From assembly GCA_031378805.1 (NCBI GenBank), contig JANNEO010000114.1, positions 1-64,000 on the forward strand: a stretch of 64,000 nt of DNA, read 5' to 3'. This document shows positions 1 through 7,737 of the stretch, in pieces. Under the pieces are notes generated by a model that searched no databases, was not told the DNA's origin, and was given only the letters and a program-made list of their open reading frames with translations. How positions within the stretch are numbered: the first letter of the stretch is position 1; the number at the start of each line of letters is the position of its first letter. This stretch comes from JADCCX01 sp031378805. Lineage in GTDB: Bacteria > Pseudomonadota > Alphaproteobacteria > Rhizobiales > Beijerinckiaceae. A program made the position numbers and the translations under genes.

Positions 1-47
1 TTCAGCCGCATTGTTTCCGACAGAACATTCGTATCAAGAAAGATCAT
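1..47 (-). CDS. VapC-type PIN-domain toxin, N-terminus only
   Basis: The minus strand opens with ATG at 47-45 and reads MIFLDTNVLSETMRL before the window ends. This is the usual start of a PIN-domain ribonuclease, with the first catalytic aspartate in the LDTN motif. Its ATG overlaps the TGA of the upstream antitoxin gene by the classic ATGA, which implies translational coupling. Only about 15 codons are visible, so integrity cannot be judged. PIN toxins of this type cleave RNA and are neutralised by the partner antitoxin. Confidence 0.8.
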   Translation of the reverse strand, partial: MIFLDTNVLSETMRL

Positions 48-301
48 TCGAGATCGATGCCGGAATGGGGTTTTCGCCCTTCGCGTATGACCTCTTCCAG
101 ATCGATATCAACCGTATCACGCGGATCAAGCTTGAGCAGCCGGTCCAGGAATGCCTTCGCGCTTTCCTGCCTTTGGGGCTGGCTGACGGCATAAGCCTCC
201 AGCGCCTTCTCAACCACCTGCGCGACAGTGCGCCGCTCACGCTTGGCCAGCATATGGGCAAGGTCGCGGGCTGACCTGACCGAGAGTTGTGGTTCTGCCA
301 T
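44..301 (-). CDS. VapB-type antitoxin (Rv0623/PSK-like family)
   Basis: This 85-residue protein has an N-terminal segment of the kind found in short VapB-like antitoxins (LSVRSARDLAHMLAKRERRT), followed by a helical linker and an acidic C-terminal tail that would wrap the toxin. It overlaps the PIN toxin start by 4 bp. A strong ribosome binding site, AGGAGG, lies 5 bases before ATG 301. By family knowledge it would bind DNA and repress its own operon. The family name is from recognition of the sequence pattern; the partner toxin supports it. Confidence 0.75.
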   Translation of the reverse strand: MAEPQLSVRSARDLAHMLAKRERRTVAQVVEKALEAYAVSQPQRQESAKAFLDRLLKLDPRDTVDIDLEEVIREGRKPHSGIDLE

Positions 302-314
302 CCGCGCCTCCTGT

Positions 315-326
315 TTTGATCAATCA
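315..326. promoter_or_regulatory. Short palindrome, candidate antitoxin operator
   Basis: TTGAT-CA-ATCAA is a perfect 5-bp inverted repeat 14 bases upstream of the antitoxin start. Antitoxins of this kind usually bind such palindromes to repress their own operon. The arms are short, so chance occurrence is possible. Confidence 0.3.
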
Positions 327-351
327 AGATGGCATATGATGGCAGCAGGCA

Positions 352-810
352 TCAGAGCTGGAGCTTGAACCCTTCATGGCTGGCGACAAAACCCAGATTA
401 CCGTAGAAGCGATGTGCCTCGCCGCGACGCTTGTCACTGGTGAGCTGCAGCAGCAGACAACCACGCTCCTGGCACAGCACGATGGCATGGCGGATCAGAT
501 TCCGACCGATGCCATTACCGCGGCGGGAGGACACGACACGGACGGACTCGATGTTGCCGCGCCAGGCGCCTTTGCGGGACAGGCCGGGGATGAGCGAAAG
601 CTGAAAGAAGCCAACAACATCGCCGTCGCATTCCGCAAGGATGAAATGCTGGTGCGGATCGGTGACGATGGCCTGGAAAGCGCTCACATAGGATTGGTTC
701 AGCGGCAGGCTGGAGTCCTCCCGACCTCGTCCAAGCGCATCATCGGCGAGAATAGCAATGATGGTCGGCAGGTCGGCAGCGGTCACTTCGCGGAAGGTGA
801 GGTCAAGCAT
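352..810 (-). CDS. GNAT family N-acetyltransferase
   Basis: This 152-residue protein shows the GNAT fold order: an N-terminal LTFREVTAADLPTI strand-helix, then VVGFFQLSLIPGLS, then the acetyl-CoA pyrophosphate-binding loop in VVSSRRGNGIGRNLIRHA (R/Q-x-x-G-x-G/A type), and a C-terminal AHRFYGNLGF segment. A strong GAGGAG site lies 5 bases before ATG 810. Substrate is unknown. The gene stands between the VapBC pair and a thioesterase and has no obvious partner, so it looks like a stand-alone small-molecule or protein acetyltransferase rather than a toxin. Confidence 0.85.
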   Translation of the reverse strand: MLDLTFREVTAADLPTIIAILADDALGRGREDSSLPLNQSYVSAFQAIVTDPHQHFILAECDGDVVGFFQLSLIPGLSRKGAWRGNIESVRVVSSRRGNGIGRNLIRHAIVLCQERGCLLLQLTSDKRRGEAHRFYGNLGFVASHEGFKLQL

Positions 811-865
811 CGTTACTCCTCTTACAGGCCGATATCCTGACCCTGGACGCGCAAGGTGAGACGTC

Positions 866-1414
866 TCATCCCGCCCGTTTCATAGCCTCCTCGGACGCCA
901 GGAAAGCAGTAACGTCGCCAGAAGCCGGAGGGCTTTGCTCCGTGATCCCCATCTCCGTCATCATCCGCTGGATTGGCACAAAGCTTTTCGCCTTGCGGTC
1001 ATAGAGGCCGACGCGGACGAGCGCCACGGCGTTGATCACCTCCTCACCTGTCACCCGGCGCGAAAGGATACGATGCTCGATCACCGCCCAGCTGTCGCTC
1101 CAGCACAGGATACGTGACGTGAGCGTGAAGGCGCTCCAGAGCCGGAGTTCACGGCGGAAGCGGATTGTCCCGGTGCTGACGATGGGCGTCCAGCGATGCC
1201 GGAGCACAGCCCGCCAGAGGCCCATGCGCAGCATCAAGTCGGTGCGGCCAAGGTCCATCAGCGTCCAGTAGCGGCCGTTGTTCATGTGCAGCGACGTGTC
1301 GAGGTCATGCGGCCATACCCGGAAGGGCAGTTTCGAGACGGCAAAGGGCGCAGCCAGCGTGCCGCGCCAGCGCACGGATGCCAGCAACCACAGGAGGCGG
1401 AGCCAGAGGTTCAT
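866..1414 (-). CDS. Thioesterase family protein (hotdog fold)
   Basis: The 182-residue product has the 4HBT-like pattern PHDLDTSLHMNNGRYWTLMDLGR near residue 40, followed by alternating strands typical of hotdog-fold acyl-CoA thioesterases. The N-terminus MNLWLRLLWLLA is hydrophobic and may anchor it to the membrane. The frame is open further upstream to 1462, but that would overlap the end of the ETF oxidoreductase gene, and family members start with a similar MNL-hydrophobic segment, so I chose ATG 1414. It follows ETF-QO by 16 bases, so the two are probably co-transcribed and linked to acyl-CoA metabolism. Confidence 0.8.
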   Translation of the reverse strand: MNLWLRLLWLLASVRWRGTLAAPFAVSKLPFRVWPHDLDTSLHMNNGRYWTLMDLGRTDLMLRMGLWRAVLRHRWTPIVSTGTIRFRRELRLWSAFTLTSRILCWSDSWAVIEHRILSRRVTGEEVINAVALVRVGLYDRKAKSFVPIQRMMTEMGITEQSPPASGDVTAFLASEEAMKRAG

Positions 1415-1430
1415 GCCGGTTTCTGGTCCC

Positions 1431-3095
1431 TCACATGCCTGGATAATTCGGGCCACCCCCACCTTCCGGGGCGACCCAGGTGATGTTCTGGCTGGGATCC
1501 TTGATATCGCAGGTCTTGCAGTGAACGCAGTTCTGCGCGTTGATCACGAAGCGCGGATCGAGCTTCAGGACGGCGTCGCTGTAGACCACCTCATAGACAC
1601 CCGCCGGGCAATAAAGGCGGGCCGGCTCGCCGTAGAGCGGCAGGTTGACGCTGATCGGTATGGACGGATCGGCGAGCTTGAGATGGGCGGGCTGGTCTTC
1701 TTCGTGGTTGGTGTTGGAGATGAAGACCGAGGACAGCTTGTCGAAGGTCAGCACGCCATCGGGCTTGGGATAGGTGATAGGCTGGCATTGGGCAGCGGGT
1801 TTCAGTGTCTGGAAATCCGCCTTGCCATGCTTGAGCGTGCCGAAGGGCGACCAGCCGATCAGTGCGTTCAGCCACATGTCGATGCCACCCAGAGGCACGC
1901 CAATCCAGGTGCCGAACTTCGACCAGAGCGGCTTGACGTTGCGCACAGGCTTCAAGTCCCGGCCGATCGCCGAAGAGCGCCATGCCGCCTCGTAGCCCTC
2001 CAGTTCGTCATTGGCACGGCCTGCCTTGAGGGCTTCGTTGATATGTTCGGCGCACAGCATCCCGGAGAGCACGGCATTGTGGCTGCCCTTGATGCGCGGC
2101 ACGTTGACGAAGCCTGCGGCACAGCCCACCAATGCGCCGCCGGGGAAGCAGAGTTTCGGCACGGACTGCCAACCGCCTTCGGTGATGGCACGGGCACCGT
2201 AGGAGAGCCGCTTGCCGCCCTCGAAGGTATCGCGGATGGCGGGGTGTGTTTTGTAGCGCTGGAACTCGTCGAAGGGCGACAGATGCGGATTCTCGTAATT
2301 GAGATGCACGACGAAGCCGACCGACACCAGCCCCTCGCCGAAATGATAGAGAAAAGAGCCGCCACCCGTCTTTGAGTCGAGCGGCCAGCCGAACGTGTGC
2401 TGCACCAGTCCAGGCCGGTGCTTGTCCGGGGCAACCTGCCAGAGCTCTTTCAGACCAATGCCGTATTTCTGAGGGTCTTTGCCCTCATCGAGCTGGAAGC
2501 GCTTAACGATCTGCTTGGTCAGCTGGCCCCGTGCGCCTTCCGCGAAGATCACGTATTTGCCGCGCAGCTCCATGCCACGGGTGTAGCGGTCTGACATTTC
2601 GCCGGATTTGGAAATGCCGACATCGCCGGTGGCAACACCGATGACCGCTCCATCATCGTCATAAAGAACTTCCGAAGCGGAGAAGCCGGGATAGATCTCG
2701 ACGCCAAGCGCTTCGGCTCTGGCCCCCAGCCAGCGCGTGACCTGGCCAAGCGAGCCGATGAAATTGCCGTGGTTGCCCATCAGCTTTGGCATGAGGATGT
2801 TGGGGAGGCGCACAGAACCTGCAGGTCCGAGCAGCAGGAACTGATCATCCGTCACTGGCGTGGTCAGCGGGCAGTCAGCATCCTTGCGCCATTCCGGCAG
2901 GAGGGAATCGAGGCCGTTGGGATCGATCACCGCGCCGGACAGGATATGGGCGCCGATCTCTGATCCCTTCTCGACCACGACGACGGAAATGCCCTCGTCG
3001 AGCTGCTTCAGCCGGATCGCCGTGGCCAGACCCGCTGGCCCACCGCCAACGACGACGACATCATAGTCCATACCTTCCCGTTCAGGCAGTTCCAT
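1431..3095 (-). CDS. Electron-transfer flavoprotein-ubiquinone oxidoreductase
   Basis: The 554-residue protein passes electrons from reduced ETF to ubiquinone in the membrane during fatty-acid and amino-acid oxidation. It begins with the FAD dinucleotide-binding motif VVVVGGGPAGLA (about residues 13-24). It ends with the 4Fe-4S ligands C496, C523, C526 and C529 in YCPAGVYE and NCVHCKTCDIKDP. Length and C-terminal motif match the family. It is divergent from the uracil-DNA glycosylase gene, with an AT-rich intergenic stretch around 3118-3137 (TATAGTTCATATATAAAC) that probably holds both promoters. Confidence 0.95.
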   Translation of the reverse strand: MELPEREGMDYDVVVVGGGPAGLATAIRLKQLDEGISVVVVEKGSEIGAHILSGAVIDPNGLDSLLPEWRKDADCPLTTPVTDDQFLLLGPAGSVRLPNILMPKLMGNHGNFIGSLGQVTRWLGARAEALGVEIYPGFSASEVLYDDDGAVIGVATGDVGISKSGEMSDRYTRGMELRGKYVIFAEGARGQLTKQIVKRFQLDEGKDPQKYGIGLKELWQVAPDKHRPGLVQHTFGWPLDSKTGGGSFLYHFGEGLVSVGFVVHLNYENPHLSPFDEFQRYKTHPAIRDTFEGGKRLSYGARAITEGGWQSVPKLCFPGGALVGCAAGFVNVPRIKGSHNAVLSGMLCAEHINEALKAGRANDELEGYEAAWRSSAIGRDLKPVRNVKPLWSKFGTWIGVPLGGIDMWLNALIGWSPFGTLKHGKADFQTLKPAAQCQPITYPKPDGVLTFDKLSSVFISNTNHEEDQPAHLKLADPSIPISVNLPLYGEPARLYCPAGVYEVVYSDAVLKLDPRFVINAQNCVHCKTCDIKDPSQNITWVAPEGGGGPNYPGM

Positions 3096-3206
3096 AGGAT
3101 TTGTCTCCGGATTCCGTATAGTTCATATATAAACTAACTGCGGTTGTCCCACAAGTTTCCTTCGCTTTCTCTCGCATGTCGTGGGCCAAGCGTCTATGCA
3201 TGGCGC

Positions 3207-4016
3207 ATGGCGGATGAAAGATCAGAGGCCCTGGCGGCGGTGCTGGAATGGTATGGCGCGATGGGCGTGGACCTGGCCGTCGACGAACAGCCGCATGACC
3301 GTTTCACGCCACCTCCCCAGCTGGAGCAGGGATCAGTCTCCTCGTTCCCGCAGCGTGAATCAGCCGTTTCGCGCGCGCCCGCGCACGTCGCCCCGATCAG
3401 ACCCTTGGCCGTTGCGCCAGAAGAAGCGGCAGTTGCTGCCCGTACGCAGGCCGCAAGTGCGGCGACGCTCGACGAACTCAAGGCCCTGCTGGAGCGCTTC
3501 GATGGATGCAGCCTGAAAGCGACGGCGCACCGGCTGGTGTTCGCCGATGGCACGCCAGGAGCGCGGGTGATGTTCGTGGGGGAAGCGCCGGGAGCCGAGG
3601 AAGACCGGGAAGGCCTGCCGTTTGTCGGGCGCTCCGGCAAGCTTCTGGACCGCATGTTGACCGCCATCGGCCTCGACCGGAGCCAGGTCTATATCGCCAA
3701 TATCATTCCGTGGCGACCGCCTGGGAACCGCACGCCGACACCTCAGGAGACCGCGATTTGCCTGCCCTTCATCCAGCGGCAGATAGAGCTTGCGCGGCCG
3801 GACATCCTGGTTTGCCTCGGCGGGCCGTCTGCCCAGACTCTGTTGCAGCAACGTGAGGGGATTCTCAAATTGCGCGGCAACTGGTTCGATTATGCCTGCG
3901 GGGGCCGCATGATCCGAGCCTTGCCCACACTGCATCCGGCCTATCTGCTGCGGCAGCCCCAGCAGAAGCGCCTGGCCTGGCGCGATCTCCTGGCGCTCAA
4001 GGCGGCCCTGCAATAA
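3207..4016 (+). CDS. Uracil-DNA glycosylase, family 4-like
   Basis: The 269-residue protein carries the family 4 motifs GEAPGAEEDREGLPFVGRSGKLLDRM in sequence order with IPWRPPGNRTPTPQE and the C-terminal HPAYLLRQP motif, so it should excise uracil from DNA. The first 90 residues are a low-complexity extension. The four iron-sulphur cysteines of classical family 4 enzymes appear only partly kept: one Cys remains in FDGCSLKATA and one in TAICLPF, while the position usually read as KCRPP is PWRPP. The enzyme may therefore lack the cluster. The frame is open to 3144, but ATG 3207 gives a more natural N-terminus. Confidence 0.85.
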   Translation: MADERSEALAAVLEWYGAMGVDLAVDEQPHDRFTPPPQLEQGSVSSFPQRESAVSRAPAHVAPIRPLAVAPEEAAVAARTQAASAATLDELKALLERFDGCSLKATAHRLVFADGTPGARVMFVGEAPGAEEDREGLPFVGRSGKLLDRMLTAIGLDRSQVYIANIIPWRPPGNRTPTPQETAICLPFIQRQIELARPDILVCLGGPSAQTLLQQREGILKLRGNWFDYACGGRMIRALPTLHPAYLLRQPQQKRLAWRDLLALKAALQ

Positions 4017-4033
4017 GGCGGCAAAGCCCGTTC

Positions 4034-5077
4034 CTATTCCCCAAGCCAGCGGAATTGCAGCAGCAGCGTGCGTTGAGCGACAGAGAAATTGTCATCGGAA
4101 ATGATCGTGAAAATGGTCTCGCCCGCCGCATTGGAATGGATCGACAGCCCCTCCATATTGTCCACATGGTAGGTCTTGTCCGCCACCAAGAGCACTTCGC
4201 CATCGACCAGCGCCTCGGGCTGGACAGCCGCAGTCTTGATTCTGCGAAGGCGCATGGCGACGCCACGGATCGGTGTGAAATAGCGCTCCAGTACCACCAG
4301 ATCGCCATTGGGGAGGAAATCAAGTGCCGTGATGTCGAAGCCGTCGCTGCGCTTCAGCTGGAAGCGGAAAGCGTTGCCGCCATCGCGCTGCATCACGAAC
4401 CCCTCTGTTGGGTCGTCCCTGCCGCCTGACCGTTCGGAGAGGCCGATCAGGCGACCTGCATAGGCTGATCCGGGAGGCATGACGCCCAGGGCTTCGATGC
4501 CACGATTCTCTGGCCATTCCCGTACGAAGGAAGGGAGGGGAATCTTGCGTCCCTCGGTCTTCATGCCACCCTTCGACCAGTCAAAGGCCAGCAATGTATG
4601 GTCTCGCTCGATGCCGACGAAGACATCGTTGCCCAGGATGGCAAGGCTCTCGGCGTCCCACAGGCCGATATCCTTGGCGCGCTGGCCTGCCGGCCCCATC
4701 ACCGGCCCGATGGTCACGCCCTGGACGGAGGCGATCCTGCCATCACGATAGGCGAGTGCGCCATCCACCCAGTCGCCGGTATCGGTGACCGCCAGGAAGC
4801 GATGACCATCAGGCGTGACCCGAATGGCGGATAGACCGCCGAAACTGGCATGGGCACCGCGCAATTCCAGCCCGCCGATGAACTCGAGTTGTCCGAAGCG
4901 GATGTCTTCGGGCGCACCGTGGCGAAAATAGGGAATCGCGTAGGCCGTGATTGCCACGGCTTCCGGCAGCCGGTGACGGTTGGGGTCCGCACCGCCCTTG
5001 CCTGCCAGCACGGCCAACGCCAGCACCAGGCCAAGGGCCAAGATGCTGCCAAACCCGCGCTTGAGCCAGCGGTTCAA
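4034..5077 (-). CDS. Esterase-like activity of phytase family protein (secreted)
   Basis: The 347-residue protein starts with a signal peptide or anchor (GSILALGLVLALAVLAGKG) and continues as a beta-propeller-like domain of the PF13449 type, with FGGLSAIRVTPDGHRFLAVTDTGDW and EALGVMPPG segments typical of that family. Catalytic function is not established. Its ATG overlaps the cobT stop (ATGA at 5074-5077), so it is translated with cobT. This pairing is familiar from other Hyphomicrobiales. Confidence 0.8.
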   Translation of the reverse strand: MNRWLKRGFGSILALGLVLALAVLAGKGGADPNRHRLPEAVAITAYAIPYFRHGAPEDIRFGQLEFIGGLELRGAHASFGGLSAIRVTPDGHRFLAVTDTGDWVDGALAYRDGRIASVQGVTIGPVMGPAGQRAKDIGLWDAESLAILGNDVFVGIERDHTLLAFDWSKGGMKTEGRKIPLPSFVREWPENRGIEALGVMPPGSAYAGRLIGLSERSGGRDDPTEGFVMQRDGGNAFRFQLKRSDGFDITALDFLPNGDLVVLERYFTPIRGVAMRLRRIKTAAVQPEALVDGEVLLVADKTYHVDNMEGLSIHSNAAGETIFTIISDDNFSVAQRTLLLQFRWLGE

Positions 5078-7002
5078 TGCGGCCGACCGCCACGCCTTGG
5101 TGCAGCCATGCGGATCGGCGTGGCCTTGTCGTCGAACAATTCGGCCAGCTTTTCCGTCATCACGCCACCCAGTTCCTCCGCATCCACGATGGTGACGGCA
5201 CGGCGATAGTAACGTGTCACGTCATGACCGATGCCGATGGCAAGAAGTTCCACCGGCGAGCGCAGTTCGATCTCGTCGATGATGCCGCGCAGGCGGCGCT
5301 CAAGGTAGTTGCCGGGATTCACCGACAGCGTCGAATCGTCCACCGGCGCACCATCAGAGATCATCATGAGGATCTTGCGTTGCTCCGAGCGGGCGAGAAG
5401 ACGCTTGTGTGCCCAGTCCAGCGCCTCGCCGTCGATGTTTTCCTTCAGCAGTCCCTCGCGCATCATCAGGCCGAGGTTCTTGCGCGAGCGCCGCCACGGC
5501 GCATCTGCCGACTTGTAGATGATGTGGCGCAGATCGTTGAGTCGACCAGGCTGCGGTGGCTTGCCGCCCTGCAACCAGGCCTCGCGGGCCTGGCCGCCCT
5601 TCCATTGCTTGGTGGTGAAGCCAAGAATCTCGACCTTGACACCGCAGCGCTCCAGCGTACGCGCCAGAATATCGGCACACGTCGCGGCGACCGTGATCGG
5701 CCGACCCCGCATGGAGCCGGAATTGTCGAGCAGCAGGGTCACCACCGTGTCGCGGAAATTGGTGTCCTTCTCGCGCTTGAACGACAGGGGCGAGAAAGTG
5801 CCGCGCATATCGTCGATGACGACGCGGGTGAGGCGGGACGGGTCGAGATAGCCCTCCTCCAGATCGAAATCCCAGGAGCGGTTCTGCTGGGCCATGAGCC
5901 GTCGCTGCAACCGGTTTGCGAGACGCCCCACGATGCCCTGGAGATGCGACAGCTGCTTGTCGAGATAGGACCGCAGGCGCTCCAGTTCCTCGGGATCACA
6001 GAGCTCTTCCGCCCCGATTTCCTCATCGAACTTGACTGTGAACGCCTTGTATTCGGTGATGCGCGGATCACTGGCGTTGCCCTGGGGCGGGCGCTTGGCC
6101 TCGGCTGGCTCTTCCGAGTCGCCGTCGTCCATTTCGTCCTGCATGTCGGAGGATGGCGCATCGGATTCCTCCATCGCGCCGTCCTGCAGGTCTTCGCTGG
6201 CCTCATCCGTCTCCTGCAGGTCCATGCCCTCCTGGGCCTGGTCCTGGTCCTGCTCGCCGTCGCTGTCCTGCTGGTCCTTGTCGGGATCGTTGGCGTTGTC
6301 GTCGTCATCATCCTGCTGGTCGTTGAATTGCGACTGCTCCGCCATGTCGAGCGAGGTCAGCATTTGCTGCACGGCCCTGGCGAATTTCTGCTGGTCCTCT
6401 ATGCTGCCAACGAGGCCGTCCAGATCCTTTCCCGCCTTCTGCTCGATGAAATCTCGCCAGAGATCGACGATCTTCTGCGCGGGCTTGGGCGGCTTCAGGC
6501 CCGTGAGGCGCTCGCGCACGATCATCGCCACCGCATCTTCCAGCGGCGCATCGGCCTTGTCCGTGATCTCGTCATAGCTGCCGCGATGATAATGATCCTC
6601 GAGCTTGGCCGAAAGGTTGCTGGCCACGCCCATCATGCGGCGCGCCCCGATGGCCTCGACACGGGCCTGCTCTACCGCATCGAACACTGCGCGGCTGGCA
6701 TCGCTGCCCGGGGCCATCTTGCGGTGCAGGCCAGCATTGTGCAGCGCCAGCTTGAGCGCCATCGAATCGGCGTGACCGCGCACGATGGCCGCCTCCGCCG
6801 CACCCATCTTGCGCGGTGGCTCTGGCAGGCGTGCCTTGGCGCCCTCACCATGGCCGACGAGCGCTGGCTTATCCGCCGCGAAATTCACCTCAAGCTCGCG
6901 CGTCTGCGCCAGGGCGCGAAGCGCCGAGGCAACGGCCTGCTTGAAAGGCTCGTTGGGTTGGGCGGCGGGTTGGCCGGGCTTGCGGTTGGAGGATGCGGAC
7001 AT
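5074..7002 (-). CDS. cobT: Cobaltochelatase subunit CobT
   Basis: CobT forms, with CobS and CobN, the ATP-dependent enzyme that inserts cobalt into hydrogenobyrinate a,c-diamide in aerobic cobalamin synthesis. The 642-residue protein has an N-terminal helical part, a very acidic linker (roughly residues 225-325, rich in Asp, Glu and Gln) and a C-terminal VWA domain with the metal-site motif LLLDNSGSMRGRP. Length and domain order match the family. It is separated from cobS by an inserted toxin-antitoxin pair, which is unusual because cobS and cobT are normally adjacent. CobN is not in this window. Confidence 0.95.
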   Translation of the reverse strand: MSASSNRKPGQPAAQPNEPFKQAVASALRALAQTRELEVNFAADKPALVGHGEGAKARLPEPPRKMGAAEAAIVRGHADSMALKLALHNAGLHRKMAPGSDASRAVFDAVEQARVEAIGARRMMGVASNLSAKLEDHYHRGSYDEITDKADAPLEDAVAMIVRERLTGLKPPKPAQKIVDLWRDFIEQKAGKDLDGLVGSIEDQQKFARAVQQMLTSLDMAEQSQFNDQQDDDDDNANDPDKDQQDSDGEQDQDQAQEGMDLQETDEASEDLQDGAMEESDAPSSDMQDEMDDGDSEEPAEAKRPPQGNASDPRITEYKAFTVKFDEEIGAEELCDPEELERLRSYLDKQLSHLQGIVGRLANRLQRRLMAQQNRSWDFDLEEGYLDPSRLTRVVIDDMRGTFSPLSFKREKDTNFRDTVVTLLLDNSGSMRGRPITVAATCADILARTLERCGVKVEILGFTTKQWKGGQAREAWLQGGKPPQPGRLNDLRHIIYKSADAPWRRSRKNLGLMMREGLLKENIDGEALDWAHKRLLARSEQRKILMMISDGAPVDDSTLSVNPGNYLERRLRGIIDEIELRSPVELLAIGIGHDVTRYYRRAVTIVDAEELGGVMTEKLAELFDDKATPIRMAAPRRGGRPH

Positions 7003-7044
7003 GGAAAAGCTCGAAAGGGCGGATGTCAGAGCCCTACAACCGGC

Positions 7045-7428
7045 CTAGCGAAATGTCACGGGATGATCAGCCAGTGCGCGATCGACTGTGACGAAACGCA
7101 TACCTTCGATCTGGGCTTGCGCGAGGAGGAGGCGGTCGAAGGGGTCGCGGGTGGGTGGAGCAGGTTCAACATTGTGCAGGGCGTGCTCAGCTGCAATGCC
7201 GAGCTGATAAAAGCTCTGACTCAGAAGAAACTCAGGGATTTCTGCCGTCGGCATGTCGATCTTCAATTTGCCGACACCGAGCTTGATGTTGATCTCCCAT
7301 AGAGATGCTGCGCTGACGAATGAGCTATTCCCTTGATCGTGGGTCAACTGCTCTATTTTCGGATACCGCCAAGCTAGGCTCCGGTCGAGTGTCCAAATGA
7401 CGATATGTGTATCTAGCAGCAGATTCAC
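7045..7428 (-). CDS. PIN-domain toxin of type II toxin-antitoxin module
   Basis: The 127-residue protein has the PIN-domain acidic residues in MNLLLDTHIVIW, the SLWEI motif around residue 64 and the C-terminal DPFDRLLLAQAQ and FVTVDRAL segments. It belongs to the group of PIN toxins that pair with Phd-type antitoxins. Its start overlaps the antitoxin stop by 4 bp (ATGA at 7425-7428). The gene lies on the same strand as cobS and cobT and is wedged between them. Confidence 0.9.
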   Translation of the reverse strand: MNLLLDTHIVIWTLDRSLAWRYPKIEQLTHDQGNSSFVSAASLWEINIKLGVGKLKIDMPTAEIPEFLLSQSFYQLGIAAEHALHNVEPAPPTRDPFDRLLLAQAQIEGMRFVTVDRALADHPVTFR

Positions 7429-7694
7429 TTTGCTTCCGGCAGCGGATGCAAAAGAAAGTCCTCCGGGAGCGGGTCGTCAAAATCGTCCGACATCCAGATC
7501 AACGGGCGTCTCAACCCGCGTGCGAGAAGCCAGCGATCACCCGCCTCGTAATTGATCCCGCCCTTCTGCTGCACGGGCGCCAGCTCAAACGCAGGTTTGC
7601 CATGGCGGGTTACGGTAATGCGCTCACCTGCCTCAGCGCGGCGCCCGAGTTCGGTCAGCTTGTTTTTCGCTTCGCGGATTGAAACTGTTGTCAT
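7425..7694 (-). CDS. Phd/YefM-type antitoxin
   Basis: The 89-residue protein has the Phd/YefM DNA-binding N-terminus (TVSIREAKNKLTELGRRAE, then ERITVTRHGKPAFEL) and a C-terminal toxin-binding tail. ATG is at 7694-7692. There is no Shine-Dalgarno sequence; the six bases before ATG are preceded by a TACAAT box, which suggests a leaderless message. A perfect 11-bp inverted repeat sits directly upstream and is the likely autoregulatory operator. Confidence 0.9.
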   Translation of the reverse strand: MTTVSIREAKNKLTELGRRAEAGERITVTRHGKPAFELAPVQQKGGINYEAGDRWLLARGLRRPLIWMSDDFDDPLPEDFLLHPLPEAK

Positions 7695-7700
7695 GAGAAG

Positions 7701-7729
7701 ATTGTAGCCACGTGTGGCTACAATTTCAA
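7701..7729 (-). promoter_or_regulatory. Promoter and palindromic operator of the Phd/PIN module
   Basis: On the minus strand TTGAAA (7729-7724) and TACAAT (7706-7701) are separated by exactly 17 bases, a good sigma-70 promoter. A perfect inverted repeat, ATTGTAGCCAC-GT-GTGGCTACAAT (7701-7724), covers the spacer and the -10 box. Only six bases separate the -10 box from the antitoxin ATG, so transcription should begin at or within a base or two of the start codon. Bound antitoxin would block the polymerase. Confidence 0.75.
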
Positions 7730-7737
7730 TGACGGCT

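Noticed and set aside
5077..7302. A long open frame of over 700 codons on the plus strand across cobT
   Set aside because: It is antisense to the clearly recognisable cobT gene; its translation follows the high-GC codon pattern of the other strand and shows no domain.
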